Shown piece by piece: positions 44,426 through 53,108 of a stretch of DNA of 64,000 nt. Location: the NCBI RefSeq assembly GCF_006265175.1, contig NZ_VDCQ01000016.1, forward strand, positions 62,001-126,000, written 5' to 3'. Source of the DNA: Paenibacillus hemerocallicola. GTDB lineage: Bacteria; Bacillota; Bacilli; Paenibacillales; NBRC-103111. Position 1 is the first letter of the stretch. Each line of letters opens with the position of its first letter. The notes under the pieces were generated by a model, which worked only from the letters and a program-made list of their open reading frames with translations, made no database searches and had not been told where the DNA came from. The position numbers were made by a program, and so were the translations under genes.

Positions 44426-44965
44426 TTATTTGGTCGATTTCATAATCTTTACTTCGGCGGAAGGGATGCGGGTTCCTACCATGCCGATAAATTGTCCGTC
44501 CTGCCATTGCAGGAAAAAGTGTTCGTTCTCATCGGCGAAATAACGCCAAACCATCACTTCGTCATTGCTGCGAAAATCGGTATTGCCTAGCGTCTGCGTC
44601 CTGTCCGTACGCTGATGCTCGAGCGTATAGGTGACGTTGCCGTCGAGCTCCAGCCTGGTCGGAACATCGTTCGGATCGTCCAGACCGCCTTCGAGAAACC
44701 GGCACATGAAGCAGTCGTAGCTGCGTCCTTTTTCCACAAGAAGACAATGAATGTCCCTGCCGCTTTGCAAATAATAAGCGTATCGGTGAGGCGCGAAGCC
44801 CCGGTCGGAATAGACGACCTTGCCGGAGATCACGTATTCCTCCAGATCGACGTTCATGATGTCTCCGACGGAAGCCCCTTCCAGAGGCGGGACCGAAGCA
44901 TGGGGAGAGGGCTGCGGCTCTTTATGGCTACGGAATATGTTGACGATTCGTTTGAAAATGGACAT
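44426..44965 (-). CDS. DUF4178 domain protein
   Basis: This is a 179-residue cytosolic protein. The DUF4178 fold runs from about residue 25 (LEGASVGDIMNVDLEEYVIS GKV) to about 170, with alternating strands and FLQWQDGQFIGMVG near the end. AAAGGAG lies 8 bases before the ATG. It is the first gene of the two-gene operon with the DUF4247 lipoprotein. No biochemical function is known to me. Confidence 0.8.
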   Translation of the reverse strand: MSIFKRIVNIFRSHKEPQPSPHASVPPLEGASVGDIMNVDLEEYVISGKVVYSDRGFAPHRYAYYLQSGRDIHCLLVEKGRSYDCFMCRFLEGGLDDPNDVPTRLELDGNVTYTLEHQRTDRTQTLGNTDFRSNDEVMVWRYFADENEHFFLQWQDGQFIGMVGTRIPSAEVKIMKSTK

Positions 44966-45102
44966 ATGAATTCGCTCCTTTACCGCGTTTCGCTCGTTCG
45001 ATTGCTTTGTTCGATCGCTAAGATGTTATACGGCTATGCCGGCAATAGGTTTCGCGCACGAAAAACAAATCTCGACAAACGAAGGGGGAACGGCTAAAAA
45101 AC

Positions 45103-45132
45103 TGGAAATGGGATCTTGAATTATGGTATGAT
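45103..45132 (+). promoter_or_regulatory. Promoter of the DEAD-box helicase leader
   Basis: An extended -10 (TGGTATGAT, core TATGAT 45127-45132) follows a weak -35 (TGGAAA, 45103-45108) by 18 bases. It would give a transcript with a leader of about 335 bases. Confidence 0.55.
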
Positions 45133-45139
45133 ATAAAAG

Positions 45140-45475
45140 ATATTCTTAAGTTCGGCTGACGAACGGAATGAGTTGGCGATGGTACCCCGCTCATACCTTT
45201 TCTTGAACGATAAAGAAAGTTCAAGTTCCGCTAAGCGTTAAGGCGGTTGGAGACTTTCTTTACCAAGAAAAACTACATCTAAATCCGCGGTCGCTCATCT
45301 CTTGAGTGGACCTCGATTGACGTTTTTCTTATAACGAGATCGGATCCGCAAATGATCCCCGTATGAAACGGGTTTGAGGAAAGAGATACTAAACCATCGG
45401 ATAGAAAAGTCGCGCTTAAGGGTAAATCAAAAATTCAAGGGATCTAGATACCCTAAGTAAAAGGAGTAGAAACAT
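45140..45475 (+). promoter_or_regulatory. Long structured 5' leader of DEAD-box helicase gene
   Basis: This stretch without an ORF contains several long complementarities. TAAAGAAAGT (45211-45220) pairs with ACTTTCTTTA (45253-45262), enclosing CCGC/GCGG. AAGAAAAAC (45265-45273) pairs with GTTTTTCTT (45322-45330), enclosing GGTC-CTCA/TGAG-GACC. GGATC/GATCC lies at 45342-45358 and CCCGT/ACGGG at 45358-45372. CTTAAGGGTA (45415-45424) pairs with TACCCTAAG (45449-45457), directly before the ribosome binding site AAAAGGAG. This suggests a folded RNA that controls helicase translation or stability, possibly by the helicase itself or by temperature. It matches no riboswitch class that I recognise. 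Confidence 0.6.
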
Positions 45476-47074
45476 TTGAAATTATTCAGTGAGTTCGGCT
45501 TGGACTCCAAAGTAGTCCGGGCTATTACGGAAATGGGATTCGAGGAATCGACGCCGATCCAGGAGAAAACGATACCGCTCGCCCTAGAGGGTAAAGATTT
45601 GATCGGTCAGGCGCAAACCGGTACGGGGAAAACGGCCGCATTCGGCATTCCGCTCATTAACCGGATCGAAGCTTCGGAGGAACGGATCGTAGCGCTCATC
45701 ATGTGCCCTACGCGCGAGCTTGCCATTCAGGTCGCGGAAGAAATCGGGAAGCTGGGCCGGTTCAAAGGAATTCGCTCGCTGCCGATTTACGGCGGTCAAG
45801 ATATCGTGAAGCAAATTCGCGCGTTGAAGAAAAAACCGCAAATCATTATCGGAACGCCGGGACGTCTGCTCGATCACATCAACCGCAAAACGATCAAGCT
45901 CGATAACGTCAACACGGTCGTCCTCGACGAAGCGGACGAAATGCTCGATATGGGATTCATGGAAGATATCCAATCGATCCTGCAGCTTGTTCCGCCGGAG
46001 CGCCATACGATGCTGTTCTCGGCTACGATGCCGGAAAACATCAAGCGGTTGGCGAAGCAGTTCCTGAACGAGCCGGAGCACGTATCGGTTATTCCGAAGC
46101 AAGTGAGCGCGCCGCTTATCGCCCAATCCTATATCGAGGTGCACGAGAAGCAAAAGTTCGAAGCTTTGTCCCGTCTGCTCGATATGGAATCGCCTGAGCT
46201 GGCCATCATCTTCGGACGCACGAAGCGCCGCGTCGACGAACTGTCCGAAGCGCTGCAAAAGCGCGGCTATTCGGCGGAAGGACTGCATGGCGACTTGTCG
46301 CAAAACCAACGCGACAACGTAATGCGGAAGTTCCGTGACGGCAGCATCGACGTTCTCGTCGCTACCGACGTTGCCGCACGCGGACTCGACGTATCCGGCG
46401 TGACGCACGTTATCAACTTCGATTTGCCGCAAGATCCGGAAAGCTATGTTCACCGGATCGGCCGTACAGGCCGTGCGGGCCGCGAAGGCGCGGCATGGAC
46501 GTTCGTAACGCCTCGCGAAATCGACCATCTGCACTTCATCGAACGGGTGACGCGTCATCGCATTCCTCGCAAACCTTTGCCGAGCATGGCGGAAGCGATC
46601 GAAGGAAAACAACGCGTTACGGCCGAGCGTGTGCTCGAAATCGTCAATGACGAAGGATTGACCGAATTCAAAGGAATCGCGATCCAATTGCTGGAGCAAT
46701 ACGATTCGGTCCAGCTCCTTGCGGCGGCATTGAAGCTTCTGACCGGCGACAAGAAAGAAGTGGATATCGAGCTTACGCCGGAGGATCCGTTGCGCGCGAA
46801 GAAACGGCGTCCCGATGTTCGCAGCTCCGGCCGCAAAATGCCCGGATCTTACGTACGCGACGGGCAGGGTCAAAGCGGCGGCGGCGGCTACCGTCGCAGC
46901 GGCGATCGTCCGTATTCGTCCGGTTCCGGCGGCGGCGGCGACCGCGGGCGTCGTGATGGCGGCAACCGCGGCGGCTACGGCGGACGCGACGACCGTTACC
47001 GTGACGGCGATCGGGGCCAACGGAGAACCGATGACCGCAAGCCGAAGAGCAGCTCCGAATTTGTCAACATTTGA
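45476..47074 (+). CDS. cshA: DEAD-box RNA helicase (CshA type)
   Basis: This 532-residue ATP-dependent RNA helicase works in ribosome assembly, mRNA turnover and cold growth. The Q motif GFEESTPIQ, motif I AQTGTGKT (about 45-52), II DEAD, III SAT, Ia [21 protein letters not shown] and [13 protein letters not shown] are all intact. A CshA-like C-terminal extension ends in a Gly/Arg-rich RNA-binding tail (about 455-530). The start is TTG 45476 with AAAAGGAG 9 bases upstream. The long leader suggests post-transcriptional control. A terminator follows. Confidence 0.92.
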   Translation: MKLFSEFGLDSKVVRAITEMGFEESTPIQEKTIPLALEGKDLIGQAQTGTGKTAAFGIPLINRIEASEERIVALIMCPTRELAIQVAEEIGKLGRFKGIRSLPIYGGQDIVKQIRALKKKPQIIIGTPGRLLDHINRKTIKLDNVNTVVLDEADEMLDMGFMEDIQSILQLVPPERHTMLFSATMPENIKRLAKQFLNEPEHVSVIPKQVSAPLIAQSYIEVHEKQKFEALSRLLDMESPELAIIFGRTKRRVDELSEALQKRGYSAEGLHGDLSQNQRDNVMRKFRDGSIDVLVATDVAARGLDVSGVTHVINFDLPQDPESYVHRIGRTGRAGREGAAWTFVTPREIDHLHFIERVTRHRIPRKPLPSMAEAIEGKQRVTAERVLEIVNDEGLTEFKGIAIQLLEQYDSVQLLAAALKLLTGDKKEVDIELTPEDPLRAKKRRPDVRSSGRKMPGSYVRDGQGQSGGGGYRRSGDRPYSSGSGGGGDRGRRDGGNRGGYGGRDDRYRDGDRGQRRTDDRKPKSSSEFVNI

Positions 47075-47088
47075 TCGGGTAAGTAGAG

Positions 47089-47125
47089 AAGGCCTGCCGG
47101 TTGCGGCGGGTCTTTTCTTTTTTTC
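47089..47125 (+). terminator. Terminator of DEAD-box helicase gene
   Basis: AAGGCCTGCCG pairs with CGGCGGGTCTT (two G-U) around GTTG and is followed by a T-rich stretch. Confidence 0.85.
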
Positions 47126-47241
47126 GCCATGATGCGGAAGCAAGCGGACAATGTGCCGGTTCGCTTTTCTTTTGGGGGATATAATAGTATATTATAGGTA
47201 AGTTAAAGTCAGACAAGGTTTCTTCGGAGGAGGATTTCAGG

Positions 47242-48084
47242 TTGGAATTTCGTGGTCTCATGGGCGGTTTATACCGGATATCGGAATGGATCATGCGGCT
47301 GTCCGTCATCAATGTGCTTTGGGTGATCTGTTCGTTTCCTTTTTTTTATTTGGTGTTGGCCGGTCTGATCGCTTCTGCCGAATCCATCGATTTTTTGAAG
47401 CAGTCGGCCGTCATGATCGCGATCGTCACTCCGTTCACGCTTTTTCCGGCAACGGGCGCCATGTTCACGGTCGCGCGTAAATGGGTAACCGGCGATGACG
47501 ATGTGCCGTTGTTCAAGACGTATTTCCGGGGCTACAAGGAAAATTACCGGCAAAGCATGCTCGGCGGGCTCGTATTTGTCCTGTTCGGCGCGGTCATCTA
47601 CATCAACTATACGTTTTATTTGAAGCAATCCGGCACGCTCAGCCTGCTGTCCATTTTGTTCATCGTGCTGACGGTCGTCATGATTGCGGCCATATTCCAT
47701 TTCTTCTCGATTATGGTTCATTTCCATATGAAGTTTTGGCAAATTATTAAAAACTGTTTGCTGATCACGATCGGCAATCCGGTGATGACGATCTTCCTGC
47801 TCACCGTCAACGGCATCGTCATCTACGTAAGCGTCAACCATTTCACGTTCCTGATCCCGTTTTTTATGGGAAGCATAATGGCGACCGTGTCGTTCTTCGC
47901 GTTTCACCGCATATTTGACCGGATGAAGACGTTGAACGAAAGCAAACAGGAAGAAGCGGAAGAAGAGGCAAACGAGGAGAAAAAGACCGACTCGGACGAG
48001 GCTCGGGAACTAAGCGATAACGGTACAAGCGTGAAGACGGACGGGACGGACTCCGATGCGAGCGGCAGGAAGCCGCTGGACTGA
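47242..48084 (+). CDS. DUF624 membrane protein (YesL-like)
   Basis: This 280-residue protein has six predicted helices. It opens with the family segment MEFRGLMGGLYRISEWIMRL and ends in a Glu/Lys/Ser-rich cytosolic tail (about 235-280). DUF624 proteins often accompany sugar ABC transporters and polysaccharide genes, but none is adjacent here. The start is TTG 47242 with GGAGGAGG 8 bases upstream. Confidence 0.82.
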   Translation: MEFRGLMGGLYRISEWIMRLSVINVLWVICSFPFFYLVLAGLIASAESIDFLKQSAVMIAIVTPFTLFPATGAMFTVARKWVTGDDDVPLFKTYFRGYKENYRQSMLGGLVFVLFGAVIYINYTFYLKQSGTLSLLSILFIVLTVVMIAAIFHFFSIMVHFHMKFWQIIKNCLLITIGNPVMTIFLLTVNGIVIYVSVNHFTFLIPFFMGSIMATVSFFAFHRIFDRMKTLNESKQEEAEEEANEEKKTDSDEARELSDNGTSVKTDGTDSDASGRKPLD

Positions 48085-48130
48085 ATGGGGGATTGCGACA
48101 AAGCATCCATCATAAATTAACGGTCTCCGG

Positions 48131-48159
48131 TTTACTTTTCCGAACGTTGGGCCTATAAT
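48131..48159 (+). promoter_or_regulatory. Promoter of probable 6S RNA
   Basis: TTTACT (48131-48136), 17 bases, TATAAT (48154-48159). The predicted start at about 48167 lies shortly before the RNA. Confidence 0.65.
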
Positions 48160-48194
48160 AAACATAACGCAAACGACACAACACAACAACAAAA

Positions 48195-48378
48195 CATCCT
48201 GCGATGTACGTTTCGATTTTCTACTGTTTTGAACCAATGGATGTTTCTAGGGAGTCCTATCATTGCACGCCAGGCTGACATGCCCTCCAAAAGGGGACTT
48301 CAAAACGGCGGCTGCGGACACCCACCTGCGAGAGCGGGTTTGAAACATGAAAATCGGACGGCATAGGCGGGTTTTTTT
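48195..48378 (+). ncRNA. ssrS: 6S RNA (RNA polymerase-binding regulator)
   Basis: The segment is about 184 bases. Its 5' end ATCCTGCGATGTACG and 3' end CGGACGGCATAGGCGGG can form the long closing stem of 6S RNA: CCTGC with GGCGG, then ATGT with GCAT, then CGT with ACGG-like pairs. They resemble the matching ends of E. coli 6S RNA (GATGTTCG and CGGCGGCAT). The inner part holds TTTTGAACCAATGGATG, and the RNA ends at a T-run. 6S RNA mimics an open promoter and binds sigma-A holoenzyme in stationary phase. The fold was judged by eye, so a covariance-model search would settle it. Confidence 0.68.
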
Positions 48379-48419
48379 GTTGTTTCAAGAAATTAAACAC
48401 GTACATATGGGGTGAAGTC

Positions 48420-49079
48420 TTGAAAATTTTTATCGATACGGCCAATGTGGAAGAAATCCGCGCGGCGCACGAGCTCGGCGTGCTGGCGGGCATAACGACA
48501 AATCCGTCCTTGATTGCCAAGGAAGGTAAAGATTTTTTTGCTACGCTCAAGGAAATTATCGCGATCGTAGGCGAGCAGCCCCCGATCAGCGCGGAAGTTA
48601 TCAGTCTGAAAGCGGACGAGATGGTCGAGCAAGGCAAGAAGCTCGCCGCGATCAGCCCGAATATCGTCGTGAAAGTACCGATGACGATCGACGGATTAAA
48701 AGCGACCAAACAATTGAGCGAGGCAGGCATCAAAACGAACGTGACGCTTATTTTCAGCTCGACGCAGGCTCTGCTTGCCGCTCGTTCCGGCGCGACCTAC
48801 GTTTCGCCTTTCATCGGACGACTGGACGATATTAACCAGATCGGCATGAACCTCGTTCGCGAAGTAAGCGAAATTTTCCAAATTCACAGCGTTCCTACCG
48901 AAATTATCGCGGCGAGCGTCCGTCACTCGGCTCATTTCATCGAAGCCGCTCTTGCAGGAGCTCACATCGCGACCGTCCCTTACAAAGTCATCGAGCAAAT
49001 GTCCAAACACCCGCTGACCGATCAAGGCATCGCCAAGTTTACGGCGGATTGGGAAGGCGCAAAACTGAGCGCATTTTAG
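48420..49079 (+). CDS. tal: Transaldolase / fructose-6-phosphate aldolase family
   Basis: This 219-residue TalC/MipB-type enzyme is a class I aldolase that transfers or cleaves a dihydroxyacetone unit. The start [20 protein letters not shown] is typical. The Schiff-base lysine is in NIVVKVPMT (about residue 88), with TNPSL and the C-terminal [16 protein letters not shown] present. The start is TTG with GGGGTG before it. It belongs to the pentose phosphate pathway; whether it is a transaldolase or an F6P aldolase cannot be decided by eye. A terminator follows. Confidence 0.88.
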   Translation: MKIFIDTANVEEIRAAHELGVLAGITTNPSLIAKEGKDFFATLKEIIAIVGEQPPISAEVISLKADEMVEQGKKLAAISPNIVVKVPMTIDGLKATKQLSEAGIKTNVTLIFSSTQALLAARSGATYVSPFIGRLDDINQIGMNLVREVSEIFQIHSVPTEIIAASVRHSAHFIEAALAGAHIATVPYKVIEQMSKHPLTDQGIAKFTADWEGAKLSAF

Positions 49080-49087
49080 CGTATTGC

Positions 49088-49119
49088 AACCGGCTTCCGA
49101 TGGGAGGCCGTTTTTTTTG
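49088..49119 (+). terminator. Terminator of transaldolase gene
   Basis: CGGCTTCC pairs with GGGAGGCCG (one G-U) around a short loop, followed by eight T. Confidence 0.88.
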
Positions 49120-49328
49120 CTGTATCAGAATTTATAAGTTTCGGAGTCCCCACAGAACCTGAAATTTGCTTGTGAGGGTTGTGGAGGAGAGAGGTACCCT
49201 GAATATTACAAAGGGGTGCATGGTTATGAGTACCGGGTCGGAGACGGGTTGAAGTTGAATCAAGTAGAAGGCAGTTCGTGGGTCTGCACACCAAAGCACC
49301 GTCCGGGCGTTTTCCCGGACGGTTTTTT
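49119..49328 (+). other. Unassigned segment ending in its own terminator
   Basis: About 180 bases follow the transaldolase terminator and end in a second strong plus-strand terminator: CCGTCCGGG, loop CGTTTT, CCCGGACGG, then TTTTTT (49299-49328). This suggests a short separate transcript. One frame reads ...KFACEGCGGERYPEYYKGVHG then YEYRVGDGLKLNQVEG, with a zinc-ribbon-like CxxC, but it has no start codon and runs on through the terminator. It may be a gene remnant, or the segment may be a small RNA. Confidence 0.4.
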
Positions 49329-49339
49329 CTTAACGGTAT

Positions 49340-50227
49340 TTAAAGCACTCTGGCTTTTACGGTTTTGGCGTATTCCGTCGGCGTCATGCCGACTGCGGTC
49401 TTGAAGTGGCGGGAGAACGTATGGATGCTGTTGTATCCGAGCTGCTCGGCGATTTCGGTGAAGTTGCGGCGTTCCTCGCGGATCATCAGCTTGACCCGTT
49501 CGATTTTCAGGTTTTTGTACGTTTTCATCACGCTCATGCCCAATCGCTCCTTGAACAGGGCGCTTAGACGCGACTGCCCGACATGAAACCGCGCGCACAG
49601 CTCCTCCAGCGTCAGATTGGCGCATAGCTGCTCCTCCATGTAAGCGACCGTCCGCTTTAACAGCTCGTCCTCGCTCCGTTCCATCGCCGCAGACGACAGC
49701 CGGTTCGATTGCGGCACCGCCTCGCCTCTGGTGGCGAGACTTAGCAGCAGAAGCTCCAAATGAATCCGCAGCAGCTGCTCGGACCCGAACGGAGCATCGT
49801 TTCGTCTGATCAGGTCGTGAACCCGGGGGCGATCGAACGGAGGCTCATAGGCGGCGAAGCCGTGTCTCACCAAGCCGGCCATCCAATTCCGTTCCTGATC
49901 GTTTAAGCAGAACAGCTTGTTTTCGAACAGCTTCATGGCCGCAGAGCGGCACTCGAAGCAAACGACGATAACGTTGGGACCGATTTTGCGATTCGCCCAC
50001 ACGGAGTGGAACTCGTTCGGTTTATGAAAGATGACGTCGCCCTGCTTCAGCACATATCCGGCCGAATCGGCCGTTACCTCGATTTCTCCCTTGTCCACAT
50101 ACAGCAGCTCCCAAAAATCGTGCGCTTCCCCTTCGAAAATAAAATCTTTGGCGAACTCGAAATAGTGCAGCGAGAACAGGTGCGTAATCTCAATCGCGGT
50201 TTCCAACGGAGTTTTTACGAAATTCAT
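49340..50227 (-). CDS. AraC-family transcriptional regulator
   Basis: The protein has 295 residues. The N-terminal cupin domain includes HDFWELLYVDKGEIEVTAD and KQGDVIFHKPNEFHSVWA; the C-terminal AraC helix-turn-helix pair includes NLTLEELCARFHVGQSRLSA and FTEIAEQLGYNSIHTFSRHF. GGAGG lies 7 bases before the ATG. It is divergent from the four-gene operon beginning at 50418 and is its probable regulator, sensing a sugar. Confidence 0.9.
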   Translation of the reverse strand: MNFVKTPLETAIEITHLFSLHYFEFAKDFIFEGEAHDFWELLYVDKGEIEVTADSAGYVLKQGDVIFHKPNEFHSVWANRKIGPNVIVVCFECRSAAMKLFENKLFCLNDQERNWMAGLVRHGFAAYEPPFDRPRVHDLIRRNDAPFGSEQLLRIHLELLLLSLATRGEAVPQSNRLSSAAMERSEDELLKRTVAYMEEQLCANLTLEELCARFHVGQSRLSALFKERLGMSVMKTYKNLKIERVKLMIREERRNFTEIAEQLGYNSIHTFSRHFKTAVGMTPTEYAKTVKARVL

Positions 50228-50417
50228 ATCGATTCCTCCGCAACGGTTACAAGTGAATAGGTTGCCATACGTCCATCTTAGTGGATATCGGTTGCCGGGG
50301 AAAGGGCCGCATCGGTAAAAATGTTAAATATTCAGGCAGTTTCGGTAAAGATTTCGGCAAGGCGAATCGTTACGATGGAGATGAGCGAGCAATTTGCTGG
50401 AAAGGGAGATGAGTCGG

Positions 50418-51275
50418 TTGAAAAAAGGAATCAATCAATGGTCGTTTCCCGTGGATATGTCCGCGGCCGCATGCATTCGGCTGGCGAAGCAAGCAGGCTT
50501 TGACGGCATCGAGCTGGCGCTGGCGGAGACCGGCGAGCTGAGCCTTGAGAGCAGCCTGGAGCAAATCGCGGAGCTGCGGCGAATCGCCGACGGGGAAGGC
50601 GTCGAAATATCCAGTCTGGCTTCCGGACTTGGCTGGTCTTATGCGCTGACAAGCACCTCCAAGCTTAATCGGGATAAAGCGATCGATGTCGTGAAGCGGC
50701 AATTGGACGTTGCGGCGCAATTGAAAGCGGATACGATTCTTGTCGTGCCGGGAGCCGTAGGCGTCGATTTCATTCCGGATTCGGAAGTGACCGAGTATGA
50801 CGTCGCCTATGACAACGCGCTGGAGGCGCTGAAGGGGCTTGCCGTCGAGGCGGAAGCGCACGGGGTGTCGATCGGCGTAGAAAACGTGTGGAACAAATTT
50901 CTGCTGTCGCCGCTCGAGATGAGGGGCTTTATCGACAGTATCGGCTCCGAATTCGTGGGCGCTTATTTGGACATAGGCAACACGGTATTGACGGGATATC
51001 CGGAGCATTGGATCAAAATATTGAATCGCAGAATCAAGAAGGTGCATTTTAAAGACTTCCGTCGCAACGGGGCCGGCCTGTCCGCATTCGTCGACCTGCT
51101 CGCCGGCGACGTGGATTACCCGCTGGTCATGTCCAAGCTGGAAGAGATCGGCTATGCCGGCTATGTAATCGCGGAAATGATTCCGCCTTATCGACATCAT
51201 CCGGAGCAGATCGTGTACAACACTTCCGGAGCGATGGATGCCATTATGGGCAGAACACAGAGGAGGACGATATGA
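50418..51275 (+). CDS. Sugar phosphate isomerase/epimerase (AP endonuclease 2 fold)
   Basis: This 285-residue TIM-barrel metalloenzyme has likely metal ligands Glu in GVSIGVENVWNKF, Asp/His in GAYLDIGN and KKVHFKDFR, and Glu in YVIAEMIPP. These proteins isomerise or epimerise keto sugars and inositols. TTG 50418 is preferred because AAAGGGAG lies 9 bases upstream; ATG 50409 directly adjoins it. The stop overlaps the next start by four bases. It is the first gene of an operon with an oxidoreductase, a deacetylase and a NagB-like protein. Confidence 0.82.
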   Translation: MKKGINQWSFPVDMSAAACIRLAKQAGFDGIELALAETGELSLESSLEQIAELRRIADGEGVEISSLASGLGWSYALTSTSKLNRDKAIDVVKRQLDVAAQLKADTILVVPGAVGVDFIPDSEVTEYDVAYDNALEALKGLAVEAEAHGVSIGVENVWNKFLLSPLEMRGFIDSIGSEFVGAYLDIGNTVLTGYPEHWIKILNRRIKKVHFKDFRRNGAGLSAFVDLLAGDVDYPLVMSKLEEIGYAGYVIAEMIPPYRHHPEQIVYNTSGAMDAIMGRTQRRTI

Positions 51276-52276
51276 TCAAGATCGGATTGATTGGTGCGGG
51301 CTTTATGGGCTCCATGCACGCTTCCTGCTACGAAGCGCTTGCGGGTCGCGGAGATTTTCGGGTGACGGCCGTGTCGGACGACGATCCGGATAAAGCGGCC
51401 AAGCTGGCGGCCAAATTCGGAGCTGCCGTCTATTCTTCGGCAGAGGCGCTTATCCGCGACGGAGACGTAAATACGATCGATATTTGTTTACCCACTTATT
51501 TGCATTTCCCTACGGCGGTTTCGGCTATGGAGAAAGGCTACAACGTATTTGTGGAAAAGCCCGTATGCTTGAACGAACGCGAGGCGGAGGAGCTGCTGGC
51601 ACTGCAACGCAAGACGAACACGCAGGTCATGGTAGGGCAATGCATCCGTTTCTGGCCCGAATATATGGAGCTGAAGCGGCTTGCTTCCGAGCAAATATAT
51701 GGAAGACTGTTGATGGGCGTATTCAAGCGGATCAGCCCCCGACCGGGCTGGGCATGGAACGGATGGCTGCACGATCCGGAGAAAAGCGGCTCCGCGGCGC
51801 TCGACTTGCATGTTCATGACGTAGACTTCGTTCGCTCGCTGCTCGGCGATCCCGACCGCCTCGTCGCGGAAACGGTGGAAAGGGAAGGCGCGAACGGGCA
51901 TATATTCAGTTTATACCGGTACGGAGATGCGGTTATATCGCTCGAAGGCGGCTGGGACTATCCCGAGACGTTCCCGTTCGAGATGGCGTACCGGGTCAGC
52001 TTCGAGAAAGCGACGGTCGTGTTCAGCTCGGCAGCCACGCCGTCGCTGCGCATTTACGAAAACGGCGGCGATATCGTCGAGCCGAAGCTGGATGAGCTGG
52101 CGATCTCGGCGGGTGACGGCGGAGGCAATATTTCCAGCTTGGGCGGTTATTATAATGAGCTGCATTATTTTGTAGACTGCTTGTCCTCGGGTCGGGACAT
52201 TGCCAATTCGACATTGCAGGACGGCTGCGATTCGCTGCGTCTGACGCTGCGGGAAATCGCTTCCGCCGCCCGCTGA
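51272..52276 (+). CDS. Gfo/Idh/MocA-family oxidoreductase
   Basis: This 334-residue NAD(P)-dependent dehydrogenase has the Rossmann motif IGLIGAGFMGSMHASCYEAL (4-23) and the catalytic-site FVEKPVCLN (about 91-99) and SGSAALDLHVHDVDFVRSLL, with the His expected in the active site. With the isomerase/epimerase upstream it could oxidise or reduce C3 of a sugar, as in known 3-keto-sugar routes. AGGAGG lies 6 bases before the ATG; it is translationally coupled to the upstream gene. Confidence 0.87.
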   Translation: MIKIGLIGAGFMGSMHASCYEALAGRGDFRVTAVSDDDPDKAAKLAAKFGAAVYSSAEALIRDGDVNTIDICLPTYLHFPTAVSAMEKGYNVFVEKPVCLNEREAEELLALQRKTNTQVMVGQCIRFWPEYMELKRLASEQIYGRLLMGVFKRISPRPGWAWNGWLHDPEKSGSAALDLHVHDVDFVRSLLGDPDRLVAETVEREGANGHIFSLYRYGDAVISLEGGWDYPETFPFEMAYRVSFEKATVVFSSAATPSLRIYENGGDIVEPKLDELAISAGDGGGNISSLGGYYNELHYFVDCLSSGRDIANSTLQDGCDSLRLTLREIASAAR

Positions 52277-52298
52277 ACCAATTGAAGGAGGAACTGGG

Positions 52299-53009
52299 AT
52301 GAACGTGCTGGCTATCGCCTGCCATCCGGACGATCTGGAGATCGGCTGCGGAGGAACGTTGGCGAAATACGCCTCGCTCGGCCACAAGGTCACGATGGTG
52401 CATGTGGCGAACGGGAACAAAGGACATAAAGTGATCCAGCCGGACGAGCTGCGGCTCATTCGGGCCAAGGAAGCGCAAAATTCGGGTGCGCTGATCGGAG
52501 CGAACGTAATCAGTCTCGACGTGCCGGACTTGCTTGTGAAATCCGACCAGGACGAGCTTATTTCCAAGCTCGTGGACGTTATCCGCCAAACGGAGCCGTG
52601 TGTTATCATTACGCATCCTCCGGAAGATTACATGAAGGACCATATGGAAGTGTCCAAGGCGGTTTTCGATGCCAGCTTCGCCGCTTCCGTGCCTCATTAC
52701 GAATCCAAGGTTCCCGCGCCGGCGGGTATCAAGGTCGCTCCGATCTATTATATGGACACGCTTGCGGGCGTCGGCTTTTTACCGACGGAATACGTCGACA
52801 TCACCGAACATATCGAGACGAAAATCGACATGAACGCGGCGCATGAGAGCCAGATCAAATGGCTGTACGAGCACGATGGAATCGATTTCCTCGATTTCGT
52901 CCGGACCGTTTCCAAGTTTCGCGGATTGCAGTGCGGCGCCGCCTATGCGGAAGGCTTCGTGCAATGCAAGGCGTGGCCTCGGCTGACGACGGTGCGTTTG
53001 CTGCCTTGA
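52299..53009 (+). CDS. PIG-L/LmbE-family deacetylase
   Basis: This 236-residue zinc-dependent N-deacetylase has Zn ligands HPDDLE (His9, Asp12) and HPPEDYMKDH (His106-His115), with Asp11 as the likely base. The family removes acetyl from N-acetylglucosaminyl groups. In this operon it probably deacetylates an N-acetylated sugar before the NagB-like step. AAGGAGG lies 7 bases before the ATG, and it follows the oxidoreductase by 22 bases. Confidence 0.87.
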   Translation: MNVLAIACHPDDLEIGCGGTLAKYASLGHKVTMVHVANGNKGHKVIQPDELRLIRAKEAQNSGALIGANVISLDVPDLLVKSDQDELISKLVDVIRQTEPCVIITHPPEDYMKDHMEVSKAVFDASFAASVPHYESKVPAPAGIKVAPIYYMDTLAGVGFLPTEYVDITEHIETKIDMNAAHESQIKWLYEHDGIDFLDFVRTVSKFRGLQCGAAYAEGFVQCKAWPRLTTVRLLP

Positions 53010-53108
53010 TAATTTGCCGCTGCTGAAGGTTCAGTCTTCTCCGCTTTCTCTCTTTGCAAATATTCTCGATCGCTATGAAGTAATAAAATCACTTTTGGGG
53101 GTGCAGTT

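Noticed and set aside
45140-45475. Leader of the helicase gene as RNase P RNA, tmRNA or SRP RNA
   Set aside because: None of the conserved cores of those RNAs is present, and the segment runs straight into the helicase ribosome binding site.
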